Below are positions 30,488 to 40,808 of a stretch of 64,000 nt of DNA, piece by piece (position 1 is the first letter of the stretch; each line of letters begins with the position of its first letter). The notes under the pieces were generated by a model. The model was given only the letters and a program-made list of their open reading frames with translations. It had not been told where the DNA came from and did not search any database. This stretch comes from Candidatus Symbiobacter mobilis CR (GTDB taxonomy: Bacteria > Pseudomonadota > Gammaproteobacteria > Burkholderiales > Burkholderiaceae_C), in assembly GCF_000477435.1 (NCBI RefSeq), contig NC_022576.1:2542001-2606000 (forward strand), written 5' to 3'. A program made the position numbers and the translations under genes.

Positions 30488-30865
30488 ATGGCCCCCATGG
30501 AATCCGCTACGCCAGACAAAGGCTCTCGTAAGAGCCGCAATCCCCCAAGACCCCTCCCTTTGCCAGCCCACAGGGCGCTGGCAAAGCTTGGGGGCGATTT
30601 GCGCCGTGCGCGGCTGCGTCGTCGGTGGACGCAGCAGAGTTTGGCGGAACGTGCGGGGGTGAGCCTCAACACCGTCAAGCGGATGGAATCGGGGGATCCT
30701 CGTATGCAATGGCAAATGTTGGCGCGGGTGTTGGTCGTGTACGGGGACATCGACAAGCTCCACGACTTGCTCGATACGGGTAATGACGATATAGGCCTGG
30801 CGTTACTTGACGAGCAACTGCCTCGCCGCATACGCCCACGCAAAAACAGCCCGAATGCGTTTTGA
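30488..30865 (+). CDS. hipB: HipB-like XRE-family antitoxin
   Basis: 125-residue DNA-binding antitoxin partner of the HipA kinase. A helix-turn-helix is visible at about residues 38-90 (QQSLAERAGVSLNTVKRMES), in the class that neutralises HipA and represses the hip promoter. Start: ATG 30488, with ATG 30497 possible; the N-terminus is basic and proline-rich. Its stop overlaps the hipA start (TGATG), giving translational coupling. It is inserted between the divergent coiled-coil operon and gcvH. Confidence 0.82.
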   Translation: MAPMESATPDKGSRKSRNPPRPLPLPAHRALAKLGGDLRRARLRRRWTQQSLAERAGVSLNTVKRMESGDPRMQWQMLARVLVVYGDIDKLHDLLDTGNDDIGLALLDEQLPRRIRPRKNSPNAF

Positions 30866-32199
30866 TGGTTAGCTGTGTTCTGCTTTCTGCTATGTCCGCC
30901 CACCACGCTATCGCACGTACCGTCTTGCAAACTGTTGTGCAAGTTCACCTGGGGACGGAAGGCATCCTCGTCGGTCAGTTGACTTTCGTGCAGCAGGGTA
31001 GGCGGGAGTTTTCGCAGTTCGCATACGCGCCAACGTGGTTGGCCCATCCTCATCGGTTTGAAATCTCCCCGGACCTGCCGTTGCAGGAGGGATACCAGGT
31101 ACACAAGGCACCGACACCCGATGATTCCGTCTTCCCCTTTGCACTGGCCGATACCGCGCCCGACGCTTGGGGGCGGCGGGTCATTGACCGTGCGCACGCC
31201 AAAGCGCGCCGCGCCAACCCACAGCTTGCCCCGCCGACTGCCTTCGACTATCTGTGCGCTGTCGAAGACAGCAGCCGCGTTGGGGCCTTGCGTTTGTTTC
31301 AGGATGGACAGTACCTGCAAACCGTCCAAGCAGGCGGACGCTCGACACCACCGTTCATCGAGCTGGAACGCCTGTACACGGCAACCCGCGCCGTGGAGAC
31401 AGGGCGAGACACCGCCGAAGATTTGGCCTATTTGCAGGGCAAGGGAACGTCGTTGGGGGGAATGCGTCCCAAATGCACAGTCCTGGACGAAGAAGGCCAA
31501 CTCTGCATCGGCAAGTTCCCCAGCGTGCAGGACAGGATCAGCGTGCCGCGTGCCGAAGTGCTGGCGCTACGCCTGGCAGACCTGGCTGGCATCCGCACGG
31601 CTCCAGCACGCTGCGTCTTGCTGCAGGGTACGCCTGCCGCGCTGATCCGTCGCTTCGACCGCACCGCGCAACAGCAGCGCATTCCCTACTTGTCTGCTGC
31701 GTCGATGTTGCAGGCATCCCGCAACGAAGATCGCGCCTATTCCGAGCTTGTCGACGTGATGCGCCAGCGTTGTGCAGCGCCTGCTGACGACGTGCGCGAG
31801 CTATGGCGCCGACTGCTCTTCAATCTGCTGATCACCAACACCGACGACCACCTGCAAAACCTGGGTTTTCTGTACGACGGCGCAGGGCATTGGCGACTGG
31901 CTCCCGCTTTCGATCTGAACCCGATGCCTGGCAGACTGCGCGAATCCAAGACTTGGTTGAGCGAAGACACCGGCCCCATCGACTCCGTCGTCTTGTTGAT
32001 CGAGCGCTGCGCACATTTCGATCTGCGACGCGACGAAGCCTTGCACACGTTGGCAGAGGTACACGGTGCCGTTGCCCGATGGAGGCAGGTAGGGAGATCG
32101 CCAGACATCGGCCTGACCCATGCGGAACTCGATGATCTGATCGAGGCGTTTGAACACGACCAGACACGTGTTGCGGCAGCCTTACTACACCAAGGCTAA
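30865..32199 (+). CDS. hipA: HipA-family serine/threonine kinase toxin
   Basis: 444 residues; E. coli HipA (440 aa) phosphorylates GltX and induces persistence. The subfamily N1 domain comes first, then the kinase core: GTSLGGMRPK (P-loop-like), IGKFPS with the ATP-binding lysine, the catalytic loop LLITNTDDHLQN with its Asp, and DFG-equivalent APAFDLNP. All key residues appear present, so it is likely active. ATG 30865 overlaps the hipB stop; ATG 30892 (MSAHHAIART) is an alternative. No other hip genes are adjacent. Confidence 0.9.
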   Translation: MVSCVLLSAMSAHHAIARTVLQTVVQVHLGTEGILVGQLTFVQQGRREFSQFAYAPTWLAHPHRFEISPDLPLQEGYQVHKAPTPDDSVFPFALADTAPDAWGRRVIDRAHAKARRANPQLAPPTAFDYLCAVEDSSRVGALRLFQDGQYLQTVQAGGRSTPPFIELERLYTATRAVETGRDTAEDLAYLQGKGTSLGGMRPKCTVLDEEGQLCIGKFPSVQDRISVPRAEVLALRLADLAGIRTAPARCVLLQGTPAALIRRFDRTAQQQRIPYLSAASMLQASRNEDRAYSELVDVMRQRCAAPADDVRELWRRLLFNLLITNTDDHLQNLGFLYDGAGHWRLAPAFDLNPMPGRLRESKTWLSEDTGPIDSVVLLIERCAHFDLRRDEALHTLAEVHGAVARWRQVGRSPDIGLTHAELDDLIEAFEHDQTRVAAALLHQG

Positions 32200-32376
32200 T
32201 CTCCTCCCCACATTTTGTGCCCATCACCCTGTTGCGGTGCCATGCTTGGCAACGGTGCGCAGTACAGTGCCGTTGTGAGACGGTGACGCTGCGCAATGGT
32301 TCCTGGAGGGGGACATGCCGGTTTTGCCCCCCCGCTGTCCGCGCAGCATGGGGTTGATTTTTTCTACGGAGTTTTC

Positions 32377-32751
32377 ATGGACATACGCTTTACCCCCGAC
32401 CACGAATGGATTCGCCGCGATGGCGATATCGGCACTGTCGGTATCACCCACCATGCCCAAGAAACGCTGGGCGATGTGGTGTTCGTAGACCTTCCCCATG
32501 TCGGCATGGCCTACACCCAGCGCAGTCCTGCCGCCGTGGTCGAGTCGGTCAAGGCCGCTGCGGACGTGTACATGCCTGTTGCCGGCACGGTCATCGAAGT
32601 CAATGAAGCGCTGCGCGACGATCCCTCGCTGGTCAACGCCGACCCGCAGGGCGCAGGATGGTTCTTCCGCCTGCGCATCGCCGACACCGCGCAGTTCGAC
32701 GCCTTGCTCGACGCCGCAGCCTACGACGCCCACTCCCAACATCAGGGATGA
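32377..32751 (+). CDS. gcvH: Glycine cleavage system H protein
   Basis: Lipoyl carrier protein shuttling the aminomethyl group between P and T proteins. 124 residues with the lipoylation site lysine in [14 protein letters not shown]. Start at ATG 32377 ([12 protein letters not shown]) with an ACGGAG ribosome site. Its stop overlaps the gcvP start by 4 bp (ATGA). The usual upstream partner gcvT is not in the window; hipBA is there instead. I looked for a glycine riboswitch in the 177-bp leader and did not recognise one. Confidence 0.96.
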   Translation: MDIRFTPDHEWIRRDGDIGTVGITHHAQETLGDVVFVDLPHVGMAYTQRSPAAVVESVKAAADVYMPVAGTVIEVNEALRDDPSLVNADPQGAGWFFRLRIADTAQFDALLDAAAYDAHSQHQG

Positions 32752-35700
32752 GCGCCATGGTTGACCCGGTTCATGCAGACTGTTCCGCATCGTCCACTGC
32801 CTTTCTGGAACGCCATCTGGGTAATACCGACGGCATTCCCGACGTCGAAACGATGCTCCGCGCCGTGGGGGCTGCGTCGCTCGACGCGCTGATCGACGAG
32901 GCGCTGGCGCCCGGTATCGCCCGCAGCCAAGATATGGCGTTGCCCCCTGCGGTGGACGAAGACGCCGCGCTGGCCGAACTCCGCGCCATCGCCAGTGAAA
33001 ACCGCGTCTGCAAAAGCTACATCGGCCAGGGGTACTACGGCACCCGCACCCCCGCCGTGCTGCTGCGCAATGTGCTGGAAAACCCTGCCTGGTACACCGC
33101 GTACACCCCGTACCAGGCCGAAATCAGCCAGGGGCGGCTCGAAGCGTTGATGTGGTTCCAGACCCTCGTTGCCGAGCTGACCGCGCTGGACGTGGCCAAT
33201 GCATCGATGCTCGACGAAGCCACTGCTGCGGCAGAAGCAATGGCGATGGCGTTCCGGCTGCGGCGCACGGCGGGAACGACTTTCCTCGTCGATGCGGAAA
33301 CCTTCCCGCAGACCATCGCCGTGCTACGTACCCGTGCGGAGCCTTTGGGCATTGCGCTGCGTGTCTGCTCCATCGAAGCGATGGGGAATGGCGATGCGAT
33401 GGCGCACGGCGATACGACGCAAGTACCCGATGCCGCCCATGCTGCTGGTGTCCCCGTTACTCCCGATGTTCCCGTTGCCCCTGATGTCCCTTTTGGCGCC
33501 CTATTGCAATACCCTGGCGCCAGCGGAATCGTCCGCGATGACCGCGATGGCATTGCCGCACTGCATGCACGCGGGGTGCTCGTCATCGTCGCTGCGGACA
33601 TTCTGGCGCTGGCGCTGCTGACCCCGCCCGGAGAACTCGGCGCGGACATCGCCATCGGGAGCACCCAGCGGTTGGGGCTGCCCATGGGCAACGGTGGGCC
33701 TCATGCCGCATACATGGCGTGTCGCAAGGAGCTGATGCGGGCCTTGCCCGGCAGGATCGTCGGCGCAAGCGTGGATACGCACGGCCAGATTGCGTACCGG
33801 CTGGCGTTGCAGACGCGCGAGCAGCACATTCGCCGCGACAAGGCGACGTCGAACGTATGCACTGCGCAGGCATTGCCCGCCATCGTCGCTGCGATGTATG
33901 CCGTCTACCACGGCCCCGAGGGCTTGCGGCGCATTGCCAGCGCCATTGCCCGGCGCACTGCGGTGCTGGCCCAGGGCTTGCGCGAACTGGGGCAAACCGT
34001 GGTGCATGCCAGTGCCTTCGACACGATCACTATCGATGTGGGCAGTGCGTCGTCATCAATCGTCGAACGTGCGCTGGCTGCGGGGGTCAATCTGGGCGTG
34101 CCCACCATGCCCGACGTGCATGACGTGCATGACGTGCCTGGCACCCTCGCAATGCCCGGTTTGCTGCGCATTGCCCTCGACGAAACGACGACCGATGCCG
34201 ACGTCGAAGCGCTATGGGCTTTGTTCGCCCCCTTGACTGCGCCTGATGCGTTCCGCTACGCCGATGTCGCCCAGCGCGCCTCCACGCTGCTGCCCGCTGC
34301 GCTGGAACGGCACAGCAGCTTTTTGCAGCACCCGGTTTTTCACCGCCACCATAGCGAAACCGCGATGCTGCGGTTGCTGCGCCGCTTGTCCGACCGCGAT
34401 CTGGCGCTTGATCGGACGATGATCCCGCTGGGCAGTTGCACGATGAAGCTCAACGCCACCAGCGCGATGCTGCCGATGACGTGGCCGGAGTTTGCCGACA
34501 TCCACCCTTTTGCCCCGGCGGCGCAGCGGCAGGGCTACGCAAGGCTTGCCCAGCAACTGGGGCAATGGTTGTGCGCGGCGACGGGCTACGCAGGGGTGAG
34601 CCTGCAACCCAATGCGGGCAGCCAGGGTGAATACGCGGGGCTGCTCGTCATCCGTGCCTGGCAACGCGCCCAGGGGCAAGGGCACCGCAACGTCTGCCTG
34701 ATCCCCGCGAGCGCCCACGGGACGAACCCTGCCAGCGCGGCATTGGCCGGGATGCAGGTGGTGCCGGTGGCCTGCGACGCGCAAGGCAATGTCGATCTCG
34801 ACGACGTGCGTGCCCAGTGCGCCCGGCACGCCGACCGGCTGGCCGCGATGATGCTGACGTACCCCAGCACGCATGGGGTGTTTGAGGACGGCATCCGCAC
34901 GATCTGCGCCCTCGTACATCAGCATGGAGGACGGGTGTATATCGACGGCGCCAACATGAACGCAATGCTGGGCTTGTGCGCCCCTGGGGAATTCGGTGGG
35001 GACGTGAGCCACCTCAATCTGCACAAGACCTTCGCCATTCCCCATGGTGGTGGCGGGCCTGGGGTGGGGCCGGTATGCGTGGCGCAGGATCTGCTGCCCT
35101 TTCTGCCGGGCGAACCTGGGGGCATCGGCCCCGTCAGCGCAGCGCCGCTGGGCAATGCATCCGTGCTGCCGATCAGTTGGATGTACTGCCGCATGATGGG
35201 AGCGCGGGGCCTGCGCGAGGCTTCGCGGATGGCGATCCTGCACGCCAACTACCTGAGCGTGCGGCTGCGCGCCCACTATCCCACGCTGTACACCCGCGCC
35301 CCGGTGGGGGGCAAACCCGGTCGCGTCGCGCATGAATGCATCCTGGACTTGCGCCCGCTGCGGGACGCTACGGGAATCACCGCCGAGGACGTGGCCAAGC
35401 GGTTGATGGACTACGGTTTTCACGCCCCGACGCTGAGCTTTCCCGTCCCCGGCACGCTGATGGTCGAACCCACCGAGAGCGAACCGATCGAGGAACTCGA
35501 CCGCTTCATCGACGCGATGGTCGCGATTCGCGAGGAAATCGCCCACGTGGAGCGTGGCGAATGGCCCCGCGACGACAACCCCTTGCGCAACGCGCCGCAC
35601 ACCGCCCCAACCCTGCTGGCCGCATCATGGATGCATCCCTATTCCCGCGAACGTGCGGCAGCCCTGGGGCGCGACAAATACTGGCCCCCGGTGGGCAGGA

Positions 35701-35765
35701 TCGATAACGCCCAAGGTGACCGCAAACCCCGCTGCACGTTGGGCGCGATGGGCGAGCCAGCGTAG
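32748..35765 (+). CDS. gcvP: Glycine dehydrogenase (decarboxylating), P protein
   Basis: PLP enzyme releasing CO2 from glycine and passing aminomethyl to the H protein. 1005 residues, a single-chain form of two homologous halves (about 10-450 and 470-1000). The PLP lysine is in [16 protein letters not shown] (about residue 757). ATG 32748 overlaps the gcvH stop. An unusual insert near residues 220-250 contains a Val/Pro/Asp repeat ([15 protein letters not shown]), which also shows as a degenerate DNA repeat. The convergent methyltransferase gene ends 28 bp beyond. Confidence 0.96.
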   Translation: MSAMVDPVHADCSASSTAFLERHLGNTDGIPDVETMLRAVGAASLDALIDEALAPGIARSQDMALPPAVDEDAALAELRAIASENRVCKSYIGQGYYGTRTPAVLLRNVLENPAWYTAYTPYQAEISQGRLEALMWFQTLVAELTALDVANASMLDEATAAAEAMAMAFRLRRTAGTTFLVDAETFPQTIAVLRTRAEPLGIALRVCSIEAMGNGDAMAHGDTTQVPDAAHAAGVPVTPDVPVAPDVPFGALLQYPGASGIVRDDRDGIAALHARGVLVIVAADILALALLTPPGELGADIAIGSTQRLGLPMGNGGPHAAYMACRKELMRALPGRIVGASVDTHGQIAYRLALQTREQHIRRDKATSNVCTAQALPAIVAAMYAVYHGPEGLRRIASAIARRTAVLAQGLRELGQTVVHASAFDTITIDVGSASSSIVERALAAGVNLGVPTMPDVHDVHDVPGTLAMPGLLRIALDETTTDADVEALWALFAPLTAPDAFRYADVAQRASTLLPAALERHSSFLQHPVFHRHHSETAMLRLLRRLSDRDLALDRTMIPLGSCTMKLNATSAMLPMTWPEFADIHPFAPAAQRQGYARLAQQLGQWLCAATGYAGVSLQPNAGSQGEYAGLLVIRAWQRAQGQGHRNVCLIPASAHGTNPASAALAGMQVVPVACDAQGNVDLDDVRAQCARHADRLAAMMLTYPSTHGVFEDGIRTICALVHQHGGRVYIDGANMNAMLGLCAPGEFGGDVSHLNLHKTFAIPHGGGGPGVGPVCVAQDLLPFLPGEPGGIGPVSAAPLGNASVLPISWMYCRMMGARGLREASRMAILHANYLSVRLRAHYPTLYTRAPVGGKPGRVAHECILDLRPLRDATGITAEDVAKRLMDYGFHAPTLSFPVPGTLMVEPTESEPIEELDRFIDAMVAIREEIAHVERGEWPRDDNPLRNAPHTAPTLLAASWMHPYSRERAAALGRDKYWPPVGRIDNAQGDRKPRCTLGAMGEPA

Positions 35766-35793
35766 CCCAGCCCCTACATGCCCCTACAGACTC

Positions 35794-36483
35794 CTATTCC
35801 CGCCGTCCCCGCGCCATGACGGCAATGCCCGCCGGGTAGGACAGCGTGTGGAGGGTGACTTCCGTAAAGCCTGCTTCGATGACGTACGTCCATACGTCCG
35901 CGCCGAATTCCGTCACGACGACGAGGTCTTCGGAGACGGTCGTTGCATTGCCGTGGTAGCTATGGGGCAGACCTATGCGGCTGCGCGACATGCGGCCGAC
36001 GACGATGGGCACCGTGAAGCAGAGCGTCCCTTCCGGCTTCAGCACCCGGCGGCATTCCGCCAATGCATGGATGGGGTTGGGAACGTGCTCCAGCGTGTCG
36101 GAGTGGATGACAACGTCGAAGGTGTTGTCCGGGTAAGGCAAGGCGTGCATGTCGACTTCCGGGTACGCGCCAAAGGTGTACTGCCCGAACATCTGCAAGA
36201 ACGGCGTCAATCTTCCCGCTTCGTTGATTTCGAGGATGGCCACATCCTTGGTCAACCCGGCCAGTATGGCGCCATACAGCAGTTCCTTGGTTCCCAGCGC
36301 GGAACGCAGCGCATTGGCCAGCACCATCGACCGGATGTTGGTACAGCAGCGGTCGCAGAACGTCCCCTGCTGGCGGTTGAGGTACTCGGCTTCCGTGGGG
36401 GAAAGCTGCCAGTCTTTGATCAATTGGTCCCACAGGACATACCAGAGGGTGAAATCCGACCCCCCGCACACACCGCATTGCAT
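35794..36483 (-). CDS. Class I SAM-dependent methyltransferase
   Basis: 229 residues. An N-terminal zinc-ribbon-like CxxC...CxxC pair (CGVC at 3-6, CDRC about 43-46) precedes a methyltransferase-11-type Rossmann domain: VAILEINEAG, then DNTFDVVIHSDTLEHVPNP and RVLKPEGTLCFTVP. Such proteins often modify sugars or lipids, but the substrate is not readable. ATG 36483. A metH 3' fragment begins 28 bp upstream, so this gene marks the last undisturbed chromosome to the left of the mobile region. Confidence 0.75.
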   Translation of the reverse strand: MQCGVCGGSDFTLWYVLWDQLIKDWQLSPTEAEYLNRQQGTFCDRCCTNIRSMVLANALRSALGTKELLYGAILAGLTKDVAILEINEAGRLTPFLQMFGQYTFGAYPEVDMHALPYPDNTFDVVIHSDTLEHVPNPIHALAECRRVLKPEGTLCFTVPIVVGRMSRSRIGLPHSYHGNATTVSEDLVVVTEFGADVWTYVIEAGFTEVTLHTLSYPAGIAVMARGRRE

Positions 36484-36510
36484 GGCCTTGGCCTTTCGCG
36501 CTTGTATTCA

Positions 36511-36666
36511 CTATGACAAACAGCTTGCCAATATCTTGCGTAGTGCTGCGACATCTATTGCACGGCGTGTAGCCTGATCCTGGAGCTGATCCTTGCCGAT
36601 TTTCCCCACTGGGCAGTACCGGCTTGCAGGGTGTGACAGAAAAAAACCACTAACGCTTGTGGGGGG
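36511..36666 (-). pseudogene. metH: 3'-terminal metH fragment, copy A
   Basis: About 156 bp encoding the last ~50 residues of a MetH activation domain (SGFFLSHPASRYCPVGKIG ... ALRKILASCLS) ending in TAG at 36511-36513. It is nearly identical at DNA level to copy B at 45036-45190 and more distant from the intact metH at 60858. Similarity to B starts exactly at the stop codon. Its inner end overlaps the last codons and stop of the kinase gene at 36650, so that gene's C-terminus was created at this junction. Confidence 0.85.
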
Positions 36667-39031
36667 CCACTTTACCTTCCAACGTTTGCCTGACCTTCGC
36701 CAGCAGGGCGGGCAGATCGAACGGCTTGGTGAAGTAGGCCGTAGCACCGGCGTCCATGCCGGCCTGGATATTCTGCGGTGACGCGGCAGCGCTGACGATA
36801 ACAACGGGCATGGCCGCTGTCTGCGGGTTGTCTTTCAGGATGCGCAATACCTCCAGACCGTTCATCCCGGGTAGGTTGCCATCAAGCAGCACCAGATCGG
36901 GCGGGTTCATCCGGATTTGCGCCAGTCCAGCCTCGCCGGTCTCGGCAATTTCCAGCGCGACACCGGGCAACTGGCGAAAGGCGCTTTTCATGAGCGAGAG
37001 ATTGGCCTGGTTGTCTTCAATGTAAAGAACACGTCTTCCCGGCAAGGCTTCAGGCGGTGCAATCGTCGGTGCCGGCAGAACGGTGGAGTCACACGGGATG
37101 GTGGCGAGAGTGACTGCCGGCAGTTCCAGCCAGAAGCGACTGCCGACACCGACTTCGCTCTCGAAGCCGATACGTCCGCCCATGGCATCGGCCAGTTTCT
37201 TGCTGATGACCAGGCCGATGCCTGTGCCCTCGATACTCGATTTTTCGGCTCCCAGGCGATGGAATGGCTCGAACAATTGCGCTTGTCGCTCCGGCGCAAT
37301 GCCGTATCCGGTATCGGTCACCGTGATGCGTACACCCGCCGTCCCCTGACTGCAGTCGATGGCTACCATGCCGCCATCCCGGTTGTATTTGGTGGCATTG
37401 GATATGAGATTGAGAAGAATCTGATTCGTCCGCGACCGGTCGGCATGGAGTTGCCAGCAGCTTGTGCAAACCCCGCACCCTGAGCGAATTGTGATTCGGC
37501 GCGGCGATGCCGCCAAACGGGTAAACGCGATCACTTTTTCCATCAGCGGCATGAGTGGAAAACTCTCGGTGACCAAATCCAGCTTGCCAGCTTCGATGCG
37601 CGCGAGGTCGAGCACCTCGTTGACCAGGCCGAGCAGGTGCCGACCACCGCCGAGAATGTTACCGACGGCTTCTTTCTGGGACGGCTCCAACGGCACCGGC
37701 ACCCCCATTTCGAGTAGCTGGGCAAAACCGATAATCGCATTCAGCGGTGTGCGCAGCTCATGGCTCATGCTGGAGAGGAATTCTGACTTGGCCCGGTTGG
37801 CGGCTTCGGCGGCGGCTTTCGCTTCCACCAATGCCTGATTGGCGATTTGAAGGTCCCTGGCACGCTCGTTCTGAACGCTCAGAACCTTTATGCGGGCACG
37901 CAGGACGAGTCCGCCCAGGACCAGAATCAAGACCAGGGTCAGGATCAAAATGGCCGCGATGAACCCGATCAGGATTGCGCGGTTGTCCGGATCGAAAATA
38001 GAGGGAGGTCGGTTCAACACGGTGGCACCCACCGGCAGGTTCTCCTCTGCAACACCGAAGCGTTGCAACTCGTTGAAGTCGAGGATCAGCGCCTGGGGTG
38101 TATCGAAGACGATAGGAATGCTTTCCGGAGCCTCGCCTGCAAGTATGCGACGGGCCATTTTCGCCATCAGCCGCCCGTTCTCCAGGCCGCTGTTGACGTA
38201 ACCGCCCGAGGCCCCTTGGCCGACCGAGCGATCCGTGTCGGAATAGACGGGCCCCCGCACCTTGCCTCGCACATGGGCGACCAACTGCTCGTTGCCGAGG
38301 GGGCGCCCGCCCTCCACCTTCGGGATGGTGCCCAGGGCGAACACCGCTGCGTGCTCAGGCAGCGCAAAGAGACGGGAATCGATCGTGTCGAGACTGGATG
38401 GCGTCCAGTGTTCAATCGCCAGCCGACCCCTGGCCTCTGGGGGCAAGCTGGCCAGATTCGCGTCGATGACCTGCCGATTGCCGACACCGGATTCATCGGG
38501 CGCCGTGATGAAGATCAGCCGCTTGGTATGGGAATGAAGGGACAGCGCCAGATTCAGGGTGCGTTCCAAGTTGAATCGTTCCGCGATGCCGGTTGCTCGA
38601 CCGCGTTCGCCAACGATTGCTGCAGGATCGCCATTGACGCCGCCAAACACAATGGGAACATCGCGCCAGCGAAGGGTTTTCACGGCTTCGATGAGGGCGT
38701 TGTCGTCCATTGTGGCGATCAGGTCAAAACGACGTTCGGCGTACTTCTCCTCAAGGAATCGTTGGAAGCGCTGACGGTCTTTCGCAGAGGCGTAACGTTT
38801 GGTGTCCATCCACTCGATGTGCAGCACTGGCCGTTCGGCGGGCACCCCGTCCCACGCCTCGAAGCCCCGCAGGATGTCGTCTTCCCAACTGTGTCCGTGA
38901 TGATAGGAAAGCAGGACGAGCACATGGGCCGGCTCTGCGGTTGCGGCAACTGGCGCGGCACCCTCCGCCTGGCGAGGGATGCCCACGATCAGGGCAAACA
39001 ACAAAGCGGCCAAGGAAAACAGGGTTTTCAT
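36650..39031 (-). CDS. Membrane hybrid histidine kinase with periplasmic ABC-type substrate-binding sensor domain
   Basis: 793 residues from ATG 39031 (MKTLFSLAALLFALIVG), which has GGGAG upstream. Signal peptide or TM at 1-24; periplasmic ABC_sub_bind-like sensor about 35-325 (HVLVLLSYHHGHSWEDD, IVFGGVNGDP); TM about 340-362; HisKA with His in SSMSHELRTPLNA (about 422); ATPase domain (NLISNATKYN, DTGYGIAPE, GTGIGLVISKK); receiver with Asp in LVLLDGNLPGMNG (about 715). The last residues (KVAPHKR) and stop come from the metH-derived junction. It lies 64 bp downstream of the EAL gene, same strand; probably the input kinase for that phosphorelay. Confidence 0.9.
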   Translation of the reverse strand: MKTLFSLAALLFALIVGIPRQAEGAAPVAATAEPAHVLVLLSYHHGHSWEDDILRGFEAWDGVPAERPVLHIEWMDTKRYASAKDRQRFQRFLEEKYAERRFDLIATMDDNALIEAVKTLRWRDVPIVFGGVNGDPAAIVGERGRATGIAERFNLERTLNLALSLHSHTKRLIFITAPDESGVGNRQVIDANLASLPPEARGRLAIEHWTPSSLDTIDSRLFALPEHAAVFALGTIPKVEGGRPLGNEQLVAHVRGKVRGPVYSDTDRSVGQGASGGYVNSGLENGRLMAKMARRILAGEAPESIPIVFDTPQALILDFNELQRFGVAEENLPVGATVLNRPPSIFDPDNRAILIGFIAAILILTLVLILVLGGLVLRARIKVLSVQNERARDLQIANQALVEAKAAAEAANRAKSEFLSSMSHELRTPLNAIIGFAQLLEMGVPVPLEPSQKEAVGNILGGGRHLLGLVNEVLDLARIEAGKLDLVTESFPLMPLMEKVIAFTRLAASPRRITIRSGCGVCTSCWQLHADRSRTNQILLNLISNATKYNRDGGMVAIDCSQGTAGVRITVTDTGYGIAPERQAQLFEPFHRLGAEKSSIEGTGIGLVISKKLADAMGGRIGFESEVGVGSRFWLELPAVTLATIPCDSTVLPAPTIAPPEALPGRRVLYIEDNQANLSLMKSAFRQLPGVALEIAETGEAGLAQIRMNPPDLVLLDGNLPGMNGLEVLRILKDNPQTAAMPVVIVSAAASPQNIQAGMDAGATAYFTKPFDLPALLAKVRQTLEGKVAPHKR

Positions 39032-39095
39032 GTCGTCGTCTCCCACTGACGAAATCGCGACAGACGCTGCCTCGCCTTGAGGATCGATGGCAGCG

Positions 39096-40808
39096 TCATG
39101 CTTGGCTGTCCCGTTCGCGTAACCAGACGATCAACTCATCCAGTGGCATCGCCTTGGCAATCAGCCAGCCTTGCACCAGGTCACAGCCGAGGCCGCGCAC
39201 CAGGTCAAGGTCCTGTTCGGTTTCCACGCCCTCGGCGACAGTGCTGAGCTTGAGCTTGAGGGCCAGTTCGAGGCTGGCGGCGAGGATGGCGCGCGTCGCG
39301 GGTTTTTCGGCCGCGCCCTGCACGAAGCTGCGGTCGAGCTTCAACTCGCCAAAGGGGAAGCGCTGCAGTTGCTCCATCGACGAGTAGCCCGTACCAAAGT
39401 CGTCGATGGACAGCTTGAAGCCCTTGAGACGCAGACGGGTCATGATGTCCAGGGCCGTGTTGGCATCGGCCATCACGCTGGTCTCGGTGATCTCCAGAAT
39501 CAGCCGCTTCGCCGGGAATCCCGCCGTCTGGAGGCTGGTGAGGATGAATTCCGGCAGATGGATATCGGTCAGCCAGCCGGCCGACAGGTTGACGGCGACA
39601 AACAGAGGGAACCCGGCCTCGGCCAGTCGTGCCCCGCCGTGCAAGGCTTTGGTGACCAGCATTTCGGACAGTGGTCCGATCAAACCATGCTGTTCCGCCG
39701 CCACGATGAACAGGTCGGGGCGCACCGGCTTGCCGTCACGCCGCCAGCGGGCCAGGGCCTCGACACCGACCGGACGCAAGGTGGAAGCGTCCACCTTGGG
39801 CTGGAAATGGACCTCGAACTCGTCGTGCCGGATGCCGTCGAGGATGTCGTCGGGTAATACCGCGTCTGGCTCGGCACGCGCCGCTACCGCAGGCTGTGAC
39901 ACCACAGACAATAGTGCCAGCAGCGCTTCGCGCGTCGCCGGCTTTTTCAGCGTGCCACCCAGGTGCAACTGCTTGGAGCGGGCCAGATCGGCAGCGCTTT
40001 GCAACAGGCGCGCCTCGACCCCGCTGACCACGAGCAGGCAGCCCCGGTAGCCGACGTCGGCCAGGCGGCGCAGGAACTCGATGCCGTCCATGCCCGGCAT
40101 GTTGAGATCAATGAGCAGTAGATCAATGCCCACGGTCCGTTCGAGTTCCATCAGGGCATTGGCGCCATCCTCCACCGTCAGGACTTCTCCGATCCCTAGT
40201 CCGGTCAGCAGCAGCTCAAGCTGACGCCGCGCCAGGGGATCATCGTCAACCACCAGCGCGCGCTGCGGCAAGCTGAGGTTGTCGGCGGCATGGGCAGTGT
40301 CCGCAAAAGTCGGCGCTGGCGAGACGGCTTGGGAGAGGGAATCGGCGAGCCGATCCAGCGCCGTCTCAATGTCACCCAGGGCATGTTTCATGTCGCCACA
40401 GATCAGGCGTGCAGCATCAAGACGGCTGCCCTTGGCAGCATCTTCGAGTTTCTCCGCCAGGCTGGCGAAACGCAACGCGCCGACCATGCGCGCCGAGGAC
40501 TTGAGCTTGTGCATGACCAAGGCGAGCGCGACGCCGTCCCCCTCGTCAAGCTGCCGCTGGCAAAGCAGCAGGTCGTGGCGGGCGGTGCCGGTGAACAGAT
40601 CGATCAGTTCGCGCGCCTGCCCTGTCTCCACACGGCCAACGACGCGCGCCAGATAGCCGAGATCAAGTGCGGGTCCCGCATCCGCCAGCGGTGCCAAGGG
40701 CAAAGCTTCTTTGCGCACCATGGCCGGTGACGCCCGTGGCAACCAGCGTTGCAGCACGTCGCGCAGAGCGTCCAGCTCAATCGGCTTGGGGCTTGGGCAG
40801 CACGTCAT
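39096..40808 (-). CDS. HPT-REC-EAL protein, probable c-di-GMP phosphodiesterase; 3' half of a frameshifted fusion gene
   Basis: 570 residues as read. The first 25 residues (PKPIELDALRDVLQRWLP) are the end of a receiver domain whose beginning is in the overlapping gene 40777-43452. A 7-bp tandem duplication at 40784-40797 separates the two frames. Then comes HPT with His in HKLKSSARMVGA (about 97), a receiver (ALVVDDDPLARR, LLIDLNMPGMDG) and an EAL domain with EALARW, NLSAGWL, EITETSVM, DDFGTGYSS, LKLDRSFV, AEGVET and VQGWLIAKAM, all catalytic residues present. It likely degrades c-di-GMP under phosphorelay control. The ATG at 40808 may not be a genuine start. Confidence 0.85.
   Translation of the reverse strand: MTCCPSPKPIELDALRDVLQRWLPRASPAMVRKEALPLAPLADAGPALDLGYLARVVGRVETGQARELIDLFTGTARHDLLLCQRQLDEGDGVALALVMHKLKSSARMVGALRFASLAEKLEDAAKGSRLDAARLICGDMKHALGDIETALDRLADSLSQAVSPAPTFADTAHAADNLSLPQRALVVDDDPLARRQLELLLTGLGIGEVLTVEDGANALMELERTVGIDLLLIDLNMPGMDGIEFLRRLADVGYRGCLLVVSGVEARLLQSAADLARSKQLHLGGTLKKPATREALLALLSVVSQPAVAARAEPDAVLPDDILDGIRHDEFEVHFQPKVDASTLRPVGVEALARWRRDGKPVRPDLFIVAAEQHGLIGPLSEMLVTKALHGGARLAEAGFPLFVAVNLSAGWLTDIHLPEFILTSLQTAGFPAKRLILEITETSVMADANTALDIMTRLRLKGFKLSIDDFGTGYSSMEQLQRFPFGELKLDRSFVQGAAEKPATRAILAASLELALKLKLSTVAEGVETEQDLDLVRGLGCDLVQGWLIAKAMPLDELIVWLRERDSQA

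Noticed and set aside
32200..32376. Glycine riboswitch upstream of gcvH
   Set aside because: Could not find the paired aptamer cores; the leader contains only GC-rich partial hairpins.
40808..40808. ATG 40808 as the natural start of the EAL protein
   Set aside because: The first 25 residues are clearly the tail of a receiver domain, so it is probably an accidental in-frame ATG created by the 7-bp duplication.
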